In this document: positions 23,113 to 35,930 of the stretch, piece after piece
How positions within the stretch are numbered: position 1 is the stretch's first letter
Layout of the letters: each line of letters starts with the position of its first letter
Assembly (NCBI GenBank): GCA_001600455.1
Contig: BCKC01000015.1
Span: 246,066-310,065, forward strand
Length of the DNA stretch: 64,000 bases
Direction: 5' to 3'
From: Endocalyx cinctus
Taxonomy: Eukaryota; Ascomycota; Sordariomycetes; Amphisphaeriales; Apiosporaceae
Program-made: the position numbers and the translations under genes
The notes under the pieces: generated by a model
What the model was told of the DNA's origin: nothing
The model's database searches: none
Seen by the model: the letters and a program-made list of their open reading frames with translations, nothing else

Positions 23113-24318
23113 TAATAATAATAAAATTAAAAACGGGTTATCCAAGTAATAAAGCCCCGCAGGGAGCCTCCGGTAATATGTCACTGTTGTCCTTTTCTTT
23201 TGGTCTAACCTCAGCATAGTATGGTTATACGACATAAAAGTAGTAATTATGCACCAAAAACATTCCACAACTGTCCATATATAAACGATGACGTCTTCCG
23301 GAATCAGCCATTGCTAATCACCTTCTACAGGCCCCAATGGACTGTCGATCTTCAGTAATTTTGACCCCATGAAAAAGGGGGCGAAAACTCATAAGAAGTA
23401 ATTATGTACAGTCTCAAAAGTTTTAGAATGCGCATAATCCTAAATATTATATTATTAGAAATATATGAAGGATGTGTAATTAAATGTAGAATATGAGTTT
23501 GTCGCCCATAGAAAGGCCTAGATCTCGAACTTGGAGCAAGATGAAGCCTCCGATTTACGTGGCTGATGCAGGCTGGCAGGGTAGTAATTCGATGGGCTTT
23601 TGGAGTAGCTATAGGGAATTTAGGCAAAATTCAACAAGATAAAATTCGATGGTACAACCTAATTAACTTAAGGATTTGAAGTATGATTCATCTCTACAGC
23701 TACCTACTAAATAGAGAATATTGTTAAAGTTGGGATTTAGATGATGAAAAACTTGTCATACTCTCAATATATTTGAAAAGCGGAAACCCTTTACAGACGA
23801 CAATGTTGACAATAACCGTAATATTCACTGTATCAACGAATTGGTACATTTACGGTAATGATAAATGAATTGGGACCGACAGTAAAACGGAACCTGGGTA
23901 AGAAGGCCTTCGGAGGGTGAATGTATCATCAGGGTAAGTCAGTACATACATTCGGGCTTCGTCGTTTACTTTGCATGAACCGTATCAACTATGAAAGTCC
24001 TCGTCTATCGAGTATTGAGTATATTGAAATAGTCTGCATTAATATAAGCATAGAATAGTTACTTAATCACTACTTTGCGTGGTACAATCTGTATTATATA
24101 TGATGTTAAAGCTGTGATGCCGTCCATCACATCTGTAATGTCACCTCCTTTACAATAATCTAATATGTGTTTTGAGGGGTTGATATTAATATTATCCCGA
24201 ATACCCGGCTACACTGTAACATAGCATTGTAACATAATTAGTCTATAAATGCATTCACGTCCTTGAACTTTCCGTTGGGTACCCCGTTTCCATCCGCTCA
24301 AAAAAATTGACGTGAACA
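23026..24318. other. intergenic with poly-A/AAT microsatellite
   Basis: A run of about 25 A residues and (AAT)n at 23087-23125 lies just upstream of the DUF3176 start. The rest is AT-rich without a convincing gene. The LPMO promoter is inside 24000-24318. Confidence 0.5.
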
Positions 24319-25275
24319 ATGTATCACTCTAAGATATCCTCCCTGCTTCTGGTCTGCGCTTCTACCTTCGTTAAATGTCATGGAGGAGGCTTCACCTATA
24401 TTATTGATGGTGTCGAACACTTCGGGTCAATATTATAACCAGCTACTCAGCCTCTTAGATAGTTTACTGACACGCATATAATTAGTGCCGATGATCGCAT
24501 ACGCAATAATGAGATAGGTAGCATTCAACGCATGTGGAGCTGGGAAGGATTCGCTCCTTCTAGAGATACACTACACGCTTGCGGCAACAGCGGTGAGCCG
24601 TATCAGATCTCGTATCATGCTCCTATAAAGGCAGGCAGCATAGTGAGCATCAACTACACAGTTCCAGGCTCTGATCCAGCTTGGACTTTTGGTCACCCTT
24701 ATGGGCCAATGCTCGCATTCATGGCTCGCTGCCCTGACGAGGGATGCGAAGGCGTTGACTTGACATCCAAAATGTGGTTTAAAATTTGGGAAAAGGGTCT
24801 TGTGAGCGGTAACTACGTGGATGGATATTGGCCGATTAAAGATGTCATGGATGGCGCCAACCTTGACGTGCCCACGCCAATTTCGCTAAAACCGGGGAAA
24901 TATCTGTTTAGGCACGAGATGATCAATCTCGAGACAGGACCTGTCCAGTGGTTTCCCAACTGCATTCAGGTCGAGGTCAGTGGCTCAGGCAACAGGCTAC
25001 CCGCTTCTGAAGATCTTGTTTCATTTCCTGGCGCTTACGATAACGACGACGGTAAGTTGCTGATATTTGTATACTTGAATAACTGTATTGATTCTAATTA
25101 TTCATAGGACTTAGTTGGCCAGGAGCGCGACAGGGTTCAGAATGGTTTTACGGTGAGCATGGGGATGATATCGTAAGTTTTTTCTTTAATGGAGATCCAA
25201 CCTTACAATTAAAAGCTAACCTGTTATGAACTTTAGGTGTACCCCATGCCTGGTCCATCGGTCTGGCAAGGTTGA
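24319..25275 (+). CDS. lytic polysaccharide monooxygenase, AA9 family, with Phe at the axial position
   Basis: Four exons: 24319-24425, 24486-25051, 25108-25172 and 25237-25275; 258 residues. Residues 1-20 are a signal peptide, leaving His21 as the mature N-terminus, the first histidine-brace ligand. The second is His106 in FGHPYGPMLAFMARCP. The family stretch KPGKYLFRHEMINLETGPVQ is present. Where AA9 enzymes usually have Q-F/L-Y-P-x-C, this protein reads QWFPNC, so the axial Tyr appears to be Phe192. AA9 enzymes oxidatively cleave cellulose or hemicellulose outside the cell. No CBM1 is attached; the protein ends GPSVWQG. The first donor (GTCAAT) is weak, but it is the only one found that keeps phase. 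Family certain, substrate not. Confidence 0.9.
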
Positions 25276-26523
25276 AGATGCTTCGTTTCAAAAGATTAAC
25301 CGATTTACTATGTCTGTCGAGACCTATGAGTTCTCTTTACATTCTTTAGCATTTCTGAATGACAATGAATAACGTACCGACTCCAAATGAACCCCCTTAT
25401 CATCATTTTGTTGCCTATAAAAAGTTATGGCTATATAAATCAATTATCTTCCTAAAGAAACATCCTAACTGTCTCCATGACGTCAACTTTATTCTAGGAT
25501 TGTTAGTTTCCTGGCTATTACCAACCATAGCCGCTTGTGATACTACTACATACGTGAAACCAAGGGCCTTACTTAATCTTGCCTATCTACTCTAGGGCCG
25601 GCATCCCCTAAGGTCACCATGTTCTTTGTTAGCTTCCAGCAAAGTCTTAAGTTCGGTCACCTCAAATATGGTGGGACTCTGATAATTTAAGAACTAAACC
25701 GGGATCGAGGGTTTTGATAATTAGTACCGATTAGTAGCGATTGGTTTCCCCTTGTTCAGATAGCTGAGAGGTATACCAGCACGGTCAATAACGATCTCTC
25801 CGAGCATTATCACAGATAATGTCTTTATACGGGCACCCGAGATAATTATAAGCTGTATGACTAAGAAGTGAATAACTGCACGGTACAGGAGTTTCCGAGT
25901 CGAGTATTCCCTTTCATAAAACTGGATCATGTTAGGAGGCAACGGAGATCTCTGCAAGGCCATAAGAATCAAGAAGACGTAGCTGCGGGAGACCGAGACC
26001 CGAAGATTGTTGTAGAATGGAAGCTTCTAGGGCTTACTACTGCGGAGGGTGATACTCTAGGTGGATGCTTGTTGGATATTATTAGCGATATAAAAAAAAA
26101 GTAAAAGCTGATAAAAATCTTGACTCAGACAGTTCCGGATATTATCAATTATCAGCTCGGATCGTAAGCGGGTGTGACATCTTAGAGATGTTACGCCGCC
26201 AGATACCCTGCCAGATGAGGTTAACAAAGATGTTCCTTGTTAGTGCTGCAGTGGGTGCTAAGTATTTGGAAGTACTCTAGTCTGATGGATAGATGTGTGT
26301 AAAAGTGTAGAAAGCTGAGATAGCTATTGCATAATGATACAGGCAGGGAAATGTGAGCTCGGTAAATAATGTATTATAATAGTGACTCTAGTCCAGAGCG
26401 GGATTAATAAGGCAACTTAATTTATAGAAAACTCTCCCGTATTTGAAACATTATATAAGTTGCTCAGTTAACAAGAGGGGATACCGACGAAGATTCTCTC
26501 CCCTCTGACATGTTATTGATAAA
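25276..26523. other. intergenic, possible LTR relic
   Basis: AT-rich spacer. At 26173-26195 there is a near-palindrome (TGTGACATCT, then GAGATGTTACG) of the kind found at LTR ends, with CTGACA at 26504-26509. No target-site duplication was found. Small frames at 25359 and 25868 have no recognisable content. Confidence 0.35.
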
Positions 26524-28335
26524 TTACTTTTCTTCCCAGTATAACCTAAGCGTCCTACTGTTCTTCATTTTTAGACCAAATTCAACTCTCGCATCATTTA
26601 CGAGAGCAATAGCTCTTTCTTTCGCAGATTCCAACGTCTCGGAATTTTCCGGAATAACCCGAACTCTGTTCCCACCGGAGAATAGGCCCGCAACTACCCT
26701 TACAAATTCTACTTGGGAGAATTTCTTACCAGGACACACTCTGAGGCCTCCGTTCCATGGGATGAAGGTTCCTGGTTTTGGCTGAAGGAGCATACTCGAC
26801 CTCCGGTCATGTGATCCACCTGAGTCTATTCGCATGTTAGGGAGAGTTTCATTTTTTTCGACGGCCATCCACCGATCCGGTCGGAAGTCGCGAGCATCAG
26901 ATCCCCAGGAGTCAGGGCGTGTATGAAGTGCGGCGAAATTAACGGTGATGTCACTGTTGGGTGGGATCAATACATCTTTCTTATCTATAACCAACGTTTG
27001 CCATGACGTTCCCGTCCAGCGAGGAAGAGATGCGACAGGCCCATACAGTCTGACTGTTTCGTACTACAAGAAGAAAAAATTAGTCTCAATTGCGAAATAG
27101 CTCTAAGTTCAAATGTAACTCACCATCAAAGCGAGGCATCGTGGGAGTTGAGTGAAAACTGCTTCATATTTCCACGACTCCCGCCCCGTCTGCGTTTCAA
27201 CCGCTAGAACGGCATCTATTTCTTCCGCAATCCAGTCTTGCCAATACGGTTTGGCGGCTAATAGAGTGATAGCGAAATTTAGCGTGTTTCCGGTAGAATC
27301 ATAGCCCGCTAAGTGGTAGCTAAACATGTTACCATAGACATCCTTATCGCTCAAGCCAATATTTATGGAAGTCTTGCTAATGCCTCCACGCTCTGCAGAT
27401 CTCACCAAAACGCTGATCAGGTTATCAAGACCTTGTTCGCCGACGTGCAGCCTCCTTCGCTCTTCTTCCAGTGCTTCTTTTGTATAAAGTAAAAATTCAT
27501 TGGCCGCAAGATTCATGAGTTTAAGTTTACCCCAAGTGGCCCACGTTGGCCACCCAGATTTCTTTAGGATAGAAAGGAGAATGAGTATTGCCATATTGTT
27601 GAACATGAAGGCCGCTGAGTCGCGATAATTCATACGATGACCAGGAGGTAAATCCACGTTTAGACGGCCAGCATCGGTTTCGAACTCGTTCCGGATTCCA
27701 AGCGCCGCGCCCGTCAATACGTGAAGCGCAATCTTCATACAGCCTTCATGAGTGGTGCGCACAGCCTCTTGAGTGGCTAGCCATGTCCTCCGTGCGCTTT
27801 GGACTTGCCTCCCTGCTTCCTCCCAAACCCTTGCGCTAACGCTCTCGTTAAAGGGTGGCACAGTGATGCGACGATGGCGCTCCCACGCTTTCCCGTTGGT
27901 TGAAATGATGTTCTCTCCGAATATATTTAGCACACTATAGGTAGCGGGGTTTTTGATGAAATCGGATCGAGAGCGCCGTAGTATATCTTCGGCCGCATCT
28001 GGGTCTGCGACGTACAAGTCCCGTGTGCTGGGAGACACAACCCAGAAGGCGCTCGAATTGAGCTTTTCGTGTACAGACCATTTTGGCTGTTGGTTCCAGC
28101 CTACGTCAATTCGGTAGGTCCACGCTGATAAAGGCCCGGGGAATAGGCGGATTATTGGGACAATGAGATCTTTCGTGAAGAGCCACAAAGGGGAAAGGGG
28201 GCCTGCGGGATTGATTAGAATAGGGAGACCCGTACGCCTAGCTATGAGATAATTTTGAATTAGGTTCAAAATACTGTGCAGGGTGTATAAAAAAACGATT
28301 GAGAATAGGAATAAGGATAATTTGAAAAGGTCCAT
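26524..28335 (-). CDS. cytochrome P450 monooxygenase
   Basis: Two exons, 28335-27124 and 27063-26524 (60-nt intron, phase 0), about 583 residues. The N-terminal helix (LFKLSLFLFSIVFLYTLHSI) anchors it in the ER. The I-helix motif reads HLAGYDSTGNT, the ExxR motif is YETVRLYG at the start of exon 2, and the heme loop is FIPWNGGLRVCPGKKF with Cys514 as the likely iron ligand. Substrate class cannot be told. It lies between an LPMO and a fucosidase gene with no obvious biosynthetic partner, so a role in detoxification or in a stand-alone oxidation is equally possible. It is somewhat longer than the roughly 500-540 residues typical of fungal microsomal P450s. Confidence 0.92.
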
Positions 28336-30696
28336 GATGGGAATATATCGCTTCTATTTGCCTAGTCGATGGTTTGCTAATTGGTGATTTTGAGAAGAAA
28401 TAATCAGCGCTTCTCAATATTGTACAAGTATACAATGCCCCGCACAAGCACATAAAATAAAATGTCTCATTCTTCTATCCATTGGTTCTCCTAAATTATC
28501 AATAGATACCATGACAGTCAGTGAATGTAGAGTAACCAAAGAGAGGAGCCAATCACTATTACAGGTAAGTTAGGTGATACTATCGTACCCCGCAAGTCCT
28601 GTCGTATCACCGTAAGACATTCCCACTGCTGTATAGCAACTCATTTTTTAAATACTCTTCAGTCTCACTGATGACCCAAATACTTTTTTTTGCCCTAGGA
28701 CGATAGCTTTGCATACTTTCAAGCGTGCATGGACATACTTATGCCACCGTGTAGCTTCATGAACACATTCCGTAATTACTCCCGCCATTACGCATCTAAT
28801 ATAGCTTGCCTGAAATAGAAATACCAATATTAATCTTTTCTGTCATTTGGGTACTAAAGAATATCGTTATTAACGGTTAAAATATGAGTTCTCACTCGTA
28901 TCTCCAACATTCGTCGTCACGTATGCCTCTCGGAGATTTCCTATAAATGAGCCACTACCCCTAACTATTATTAACTATTTACAAGCTCGCCAACCCTATC
29001 ATATCCGATTCATATGGTCGTGAAAGAAGTCTAGTAAAGAAATAATGGTATTTATAGTTCACTGTGGATACTTGGAATCGAAGAGGTTCGCCTAGCTAAG
29101 AATTTTTGGAACCGGCTTAGCTTTTATCTCAGTTGCGACAACGTCCGCCTTTCCAGAAACTCGAACTGAAAGCTGAATACCTCAGGGATTCCATAGGTGA
29201 TGGGTAATTGTAAGATCGATATGCTGCTGCCGAGTCAGGAACACGGTAATACTAGCTTCCGAACCCCAATGGTAGTGTGCAGTTACATTTTGACTGAAAT
29301 CGAAAAGGTGTAAGATTGACACCACCCAGCCCAGATGTCTACAGACTTGCTAGCAGTTCCTCGTTGGATATAATTTATAGATTGTATGATCGTGGATCCA
29401 ACCATGGAAAGGTATACTTTACCGTTGTCGTCCTAAAATTTGTTAGGATCAATAGCAGCTCTAGGGTTTGGGATGTGGATTGGATCGCTCCACGTATCGT
29501 CGGAAAAAGTGTCCGTCGTGGTAAAGAGAAGGATATTGTCAGGGTCTTACGTCTTAGATATCACGGGGACTACGGTGCGTGTCTGTGGCTACCCTCCGGG
29601 TGGCCTTGGCAGGATACGTCTATATAAGGGAGGGCTTCCGCCCCGAGTATATATAATAAAAGGTCAAGAATCAGCGCAATAATTATTAGACTCTTAAACT
29701 ACATCCCTGTACTAAGCTCCATCGACGTAACTGCGCTGTCCTACACTCCAACGTACCTCTATTCTCTCACAGATATGGGGTTTCTAGCTTGTGTATAATA
29801 TATGCATGGTAGTTAATTAAATATGATATTACGCCCTTATCACGTCTAACGAAGCATCGGAGCCAGCCCGTAAGGATCAGGTTGTCGTGCTAGTTCCAAG
29901 ATGACATCCCAAAAATAATGATGGTCTTACTAGTCACGTGGCTAAGAGAGAGAGGAACCTGATCACTCAATTCTCATGATAAACTAATAATATGAAGTGG
30001 GTCGTAAATTTTATTCACAGCTAAATATTGATTCTCGCGAGACTCAAGGGAAATGTCGTAATTTGGGGGAAGAGGTCCACTCTTCTGATATCCGAGTTCC
30101 TCTCAGTGGCGGAGATTTGTTCACCGTTTCCTTAATTGGTAGCATCATTTTGAACACATTCGGTCTCCTCTTTGGCGAACCCCGCAAGCGCTCACAAAAC
30201 ATCGTAGCTTGGAGACTATTGAGAAGTTCGTCAGTAGGATATCGGTCACTATTCTATCTAGTTTGGTATCTTTTCTTCTGCTCTTTCTGGTAGGTTTCGG
30301 CATTTAACATGGGAGGGCCCTTGCGTACATGCTACGGTATCATGGAGTTTAAACAATCCTTGCTCATTGCTGTAGCGGGGAATATCGTCAAAGTCAAAAG
30401 GGAATTAATTATATTCCCCGCTTTTTATCTGAAGCCCTTGATATTATTTATTTAGGTATTAGTCCTCTCGACTCAGTCTATCGATGGGTGCCCATTTGCT
30501 GGAAGGCACCAAAACGTTTTGTCTGTCTATCCGCCACAACACCTACATTTTGCTTCTTTTTTTTTTTTTTCTCTAACCCCCCCCCTAAAAAAAAAAAATC
30601 TGGATCCTTACGCAGTTCAGAATTTTTTATATGCCCAAAAAGACACTCTAGTCAACTTGAATTCGCGGTTTATTGAGTTTTGCCCCTAATTATTAT
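28336..30696. other. 2.4 kb intergenic, no gene seen
   Basis: AT-rich. An 8-bp inverted repeat (GGTGATAC and GTATCACC, about 28573-28612) flanks a short loop. A T12/C9/A12 homopolymer block lies at 30558-30598. Small plus frames at 29316-29682 and 29997-30293 lack motifs and may be chance or old relics. Confidence 0.45.
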
Positions 30697-33600
30697 ATGA
30701 TCGTGAAGATGTCTATAAGGCTAAGTGTATCAATCGCATGCAGCTTACTCGCTTTTGCGCGACTGGGTCAAACCCAGTTGGACGGCTCACGATTTGCGTG
30801 GTATCGGAATGATGGTGGTACCGACTATGCTTCAACCCTTCCTGGTGAGTATATTAATTATTTCCCGCCTATTTCGCCTTTATCGGAATATTGATATTCT
30901 GCGACTTTGACAGACATATATATTCATATTGTGAAGATGCTAATAAATATATAATTAGTAAGAGACCATGCGTTAGCTGCCATACGAACAGAAATGTGAC
31001 ATATTTTTTAACTCGCCCGTAGATTGGGAATGGCCGAGTTGCCGCCGCAGTGTACGGTACAATGCCAGAGAAGCTGTCGTTAAACGAAAATTCTATCGTA
31101 AGCATTTTTATCCAGTCATTATGAGATCGAGAGCACATTACGTTGCCCATGAGATTACTGACTTATAATAGTGGAGCGGACCGTGGCAAGATCGTGCGAA
31201 TCGGAATTCGTCACGGGCACTTTCATCTATTCGAGCCCAACTTGTAGAAGGAAATCTCACATCAGCTGGCGAGAGCGTCCTATCCAACATGTCAGGAAAT
31301 CCTACTTCACCTAGGATGTATCAACCCCTAGGGGATATGACAATTGACTTCGGTCATCCGAGCGCGAATTCAACCGAAATCGTCGATTATATTAGATATC
31401 TAGACACTTTTGAGGGCACCGCGTTTGTGTCGTATGTCTACGAGGGGGTGAACTATACGTAAGAGTAATCCACATCCACGACATAAAATTATACTGAATA
31501 TTCAACCCTAAAAACTATTCCGCAGGCGTGAATATATCGCTAGCTATCCCCATGGAGTACTAGCCATCCGTCTAACTGCGAGCGAAGCCGGCGCTCTGAA
31601 CGCTGTTGTATCACTTGACAGATCTAGGAATGTGACAGCTCAGACGGCCTCCTTGGAAACAGGGATGAGTTCGGTATCTTTGAAAGGGAATAGTGGCCAG
31701 ACTGTTGATCCTATCTCGTTTACATCGGAGGCTAGAATCTTAAACTCAGAAGGCAAGTCTTGATTTTAACCCTTCCTGCAGTGACTCCACATCCATAGGT
31801 TGTAGGTAATAACAAGCGACTTTCAGGAAATGCTAGTGTCTCAGAATCATCAATCTCAGTAACGAATGCCACGACAATTGATATCTTCTTTAACGCTGAG
31901 ACGTCGTATCGATACTCGAATCAATCCACGTGGGAATCGGAACTCGATCGGAAACTGAGCGCGGCAGTAAACGACGGATTTGAGAATATAAAGACAGCGG
32001 CAATCAACGACTACACAGAACTCACTGGGCGCGTTAAACTCGGGCTTGGGACCTCGGTATCTACGGGTGCGCAGGACACTCAATCGCGCTTGGAAAATTT
32101 CAAGAATAATCCTGATATCGATCCCGAGCTTGCAACGCTCATGTTTAACTTTGGGAGGCACAGTCTTATTGCTTCTTCTAGAGATACAGGACCACTTTCA
32201 GTGGCTGCCAATCTACAAGGTATATGGAATAAAGACTTTGATCCATCGTGGGGAAGGTGAGTACTAAGAGAAAACCCAAAAAGAACTCCTATTATTAATA
32301 CTTGTTTACTAAACCGAAGGCAATGTATTATAGCAAATACACCGTAAGAAGCAATATCATTTCAGTTCACAAGACTACGGTTTGATGCTAAATTTGAGAG
32401 TCCAGATCAACATTAACATACCCATGAATTATTGGCCCAGCGAAGTTACGAATATCCCAGAGACACACAAGCCTCTTTTTGACCTAATTGATGCTGCGCG
32501 TCAACGAGGAGAAGTAATGGCGGAGATAATGTACGATTGTGACAACGGAGGGTTCGTTTTACACCACAATCTAGACATCTGGGGCGACGCGGCTCCGACA
32601 GATTACGGAACACCGTACATGATGTGGCCGATGGGAGGTGTTTGGCTGTCCCTTCACCTGATGGAACACTACAGATTTACAGGAAACCACACTTTTTTGG
32701 AGGAGCATGCCTGGCCAGTTCTTCAAAGTGCAGCGAATTTTTATTATTGCTACTTGTTCGACTGGGACGATTATATGACCACCGGACCTTCTCTCTCTCC
32801 TGAAAACTCCTTTATTGTTCCATCCAACATGCAAACTGAGGGAAACACCGAAGCAATAGATCTAAGGTAGGTTTATGTTAACGAACTTTAATAACACCAC
32901 TAACTCGGTTTCCTTTTTTCGCCTCTTCCTCTATATGTCTTTTGTTCCTTTCTTTTTCTGTCATCCTATAACCCTCATATTATGGATTCAAAGTTGACAA
33001 ACTAAACCTGAAACAGTACGCAGATGGACAATTCCCTGCTGATAGAGCTCTTCGAAGCTGTCATTCAGACATGCGAGATTTTAGGAATTACCGGGACGGA
33101 TTTAACAAACGCGCAAACCTATCTGTCTAAAATACGAGAGCCAATCATTGGTTCTTACGGCCAGATTTTAGAGTGGAGATTGGAATATGAGGAGGAAGAC
33201 CCCGGTCATCGCCATATGTCCCCCATATGGTCACTGTTTCCTGGCAGCGGATTCTCCCCTCTCAACTCTTCTACGTATGCGACTGCCGCTAAAGCACTAC
33301 TTGATAATCGTATGGAAAATGGGTCTGGAAGCACTGGCTGGAGCCGTACGTGGGTTATGTGTCTCTACGCGCGGCTTTTTGAAGGAGAAACTGTTTGGAG
33401 CAATGTCGTCTCATTCTTACAGACATACCCCACAGCCAACTTGTGGAATACCGATGGCGGGCCTGGTACGGCTTTTCAGATTGACGGAAACTTTGGGTTT
33501 GTTGCCGGGATCGCCGAGATGCTTCTGCAAAGTCACAACGTGGTACACCTTTTGCCTGCGCTTCCATCTGCTATTCCTGCCGGGTCAGTCACGGGCCTGG

Positions 33601-33815
33601 TAGCAAGAGGTGGATTTGTAGTCGACATGGATTGGTCAAACGGAACTTTGAAGAATGCCAATATTTTATCCAGGAATGGCGGAACTCTTGCGTTAAGGGT
33701 CCAAGAAGGGGCCACTTTCACCGTTAACGGGGTCAATTACACATCCCCCATACCAACCGAAGCTGGAATGATATATCAGATAATAGCAGGAGAAGGTATA
33801 GATACGAAAAAGTGA
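30697..33815 (+). CDS. secreted alpha-L-fucosidase, GH95 family, eight exons
   Basis: Exons inferred: 30697-30844, 31023-31097, 31172-31458, 31526-31752, 31827-32256, 32334-32343, 32406-32866 and 33017-33815; about 810 residues. A signal peptide lies in the first about 25 residues. GH95 enzymes remove terminal alpha-1,2-fucose by inversion. Catalytic-site segments are present: [13 protein letters not shown] with the paired Asn, SLSPENSF with the acid Glu, and FQIDGNFGF with the Asp. Exon 6 is a 10-nt microexon that supplies SKYT of the conserved SWGSKYT segment. Intron 4 is GC-AG (GCAAGT donor). The first junction is one base out of phase: the donor leaves one nucleotide, while LP must join [12 protein letters not shown] in phase 0. 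Either the sequence has an extra G near 30844 or the gene is damaged. Start ATG 30697 or 30709. Confidence 0.85.
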
Positions 33816-34181
33816 GACTAGTTTCCAAAAGAAAGAAAGAAAAAAGTAATTAGGCGTATGATAGGAGATTACCTACCTATTGCCGAAAGATTATAAAGGT
33901 AGGAGGGGAAGACGATACGTTGTGTTTTATTAGTACGTTATTAACAAGAAGAATGAGAAATATATTATAGTATTCCAAGTTTTAAACAAATAACGTAGAT
34001 GATATTCCTTGGGTAATGTATAAGCTATCTCATAAGGCCTAATGACTGACGCTCGAAGCCACTTGTGAATGATGTTCTAATAAAAGCCATGATTTTTCTT
34101 TACATTATGTAGATACATAAAATAAATTCTAAAGTAACGGTCGTAGTAGCTTCTGATTAGCCTAGGGATATGCGTAGCAAG
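33816..34181. other. spacer between convergent genes
   Basis: AT-rich, with an A-rich run at 33827-33846 soon after the GH95 stop. No gene seen. Confidence 0.6.
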
Positions 34182-35930
34182 TTAAACATCTTCTTCCTTC
34201 CCAATCACGACAACCGCATCACCATCCTTGCTGATGTATTCTGCTTGGCCCAAAAGAGACAGGCCTTGACCGGCATTCATGACTTCTTGAAGTTCTTTTG
34301 CTCGCGCTACCGGTCCTTTGCTTTGGTCCGTGAATGCCAAATCAATCATTTCGAGCGTGAATCCTTTGGTCTCCGGATAGAAAAGATAGATTATTGGAAC
34401 AAATGACAGATTGAAAACAGCAAATATTATATATGTCTTCCAGGTAATGTTGGCTAGACTGATCGGGACAAATTGAATAACAACGAAGGCGAAAATCCAC
34501 AACGTAGCTGTGGCGAGGCCGGTGCCTTTGGAGCGATATTCGAGAGGGAGAATTTCGGGGCCGTAAGCCTAGAGAGGATTGATTTTAGTTAAGATTTTTC
34601 AAGGATGTAATTATCTTAAGAAACGGGATTAGAAATAGTTCTTACCCAAACCGAGCCCATAAACCCCCAAGTGTAGAAGGCTTGGTACGTAAATATCAAG
34701 ACAGTAGCAACGATGCCCCCTATTTGCGTTTCGGTCGATAGTGCTACCGCCAGCGCGATCATGACTAGAGACATACCAGTCGAAGATATCATAAACATAC
34801 GTCGTCGGCCAATTCGTTCTATAAGAGGGCCAGTTGCGAAAGACGCCACGAGAAACCAGATTTGAAGAAATCCCGACATGAGTAGAGCGAAATGGCGAGA
34901 GAAGCCAACAGAATTCTCAAAACTTTCGATCGTTAAGTGTTTAGCACATAGAATCAAAAAGGAAAGAAAAACCAGAGGAGTCATTTCTTACTTACATCAC
35001 CGTTGTGTAAAGACTGATGGGTGTGCTTCCGCTAAAATCTTGCATCAAATTGAGCCCGCAGGCGAGCGCAACTCGATAGCGAGAGTTGACCCTATCCCGT
35101 CGAAAAAGCTCCTTCCAGCCTTTCTGAGACTCAGCCTCCAGCGTTATGGCCGCGCTGACCTCGGCGATCTCACTCGCGATTACGGATGCGTCATCCTGTG
35201 GTCTGAGTGCCTTGAAAACCTCGGCGGCTGCTTCCGAGCGGCCTTTAATCATAAGCCACCGCGGCGATTCGGGTAGTACTGCAAGCATGGCACTCATCAG
35301 AAGGGCTAGCGCGGCCTGGAATGCCATAGGAAGCCGCCAGGAGACGCTATTTGCGTAGTAAGAGACCCCATACTCAAACCAATACGCGATCAGCTGGCCA
35401 ACAATGAGAAAGCTAAGGGAGCAAGCTACCAGCAAGCCGCGTATCTTAGCAGGGGCGGTTTCAGATTGCCAAATAGCAATGTTCGACGAAACGAGTCCAA
35501 GACCAACGCCAGCGATGACGCGGCCGACGACAAGCTGGCCTACGGAAAAGCTCGCGGCTTGCAGCGCCGCCCCTACGCATACTACCAGCGTTCCAACGTG
35601 GGCTAGCAGACGACGACCGAAACGATCACCCCAAATAGCCGTGACGATGCACCCGGCGAAACATCCAAGCTCGAAGACAGATGTCACGGTTCCATCTAGA
35701 GTCGAGCTGAGGTGGAAAGTATCAACGAAATCTGGCGCGGTGAGAATACCACCCATCACACCATTGTCATATCCTGTATATCAATATATTTTCATTAGGT
35801 TAGTCTACGGTAAGAAGGCGAGTTGAGGTGATACGAAGACAGTATACCTACCAAACAAGATAAAACCCATACCACTCGCAACGGTAATAGCGACCAAGAG
35901 GCCATTGCCTGCCAATCCAAGATACTTCAT
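34182..35930 (-). CDS. MFS sugar transporter
   Basis: Four exons: 35930-35852, 35773-34996, 34922-34646 and 34568-34182; 506 residues, and all phases agree. Sugar-porter signatures are GYDNGVMGG after helix 1, GDRFGRR between helices 2 and 3, LPESPRWLMIKGR before the central loop, GRRRMFMIS, and FYPETKGFTLEMID after helix 12. Twelve hydrophobic segments are visible. It should import hexoses, disaccharides or a related polyol by proton symport at the plasma membrane. Being convergent with the GH95 fucosidase gene, it could take up released sugars, but this is inferred from neighbourhood only. Confidence 0.93.

Noticed and set aside
25868..26104. Plus-strand frame of 78 codons
   Set aside because: No ATG context, no family resemblance, and it lies in AT-rich spacer.
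26173..26509. Possible solo LTR (TGTGACATCT... to ...CTGACA)
   Set aside because: The flanking five bases do not match and no internal landmarks are seen; kept only as a remark in the intergenic entry.
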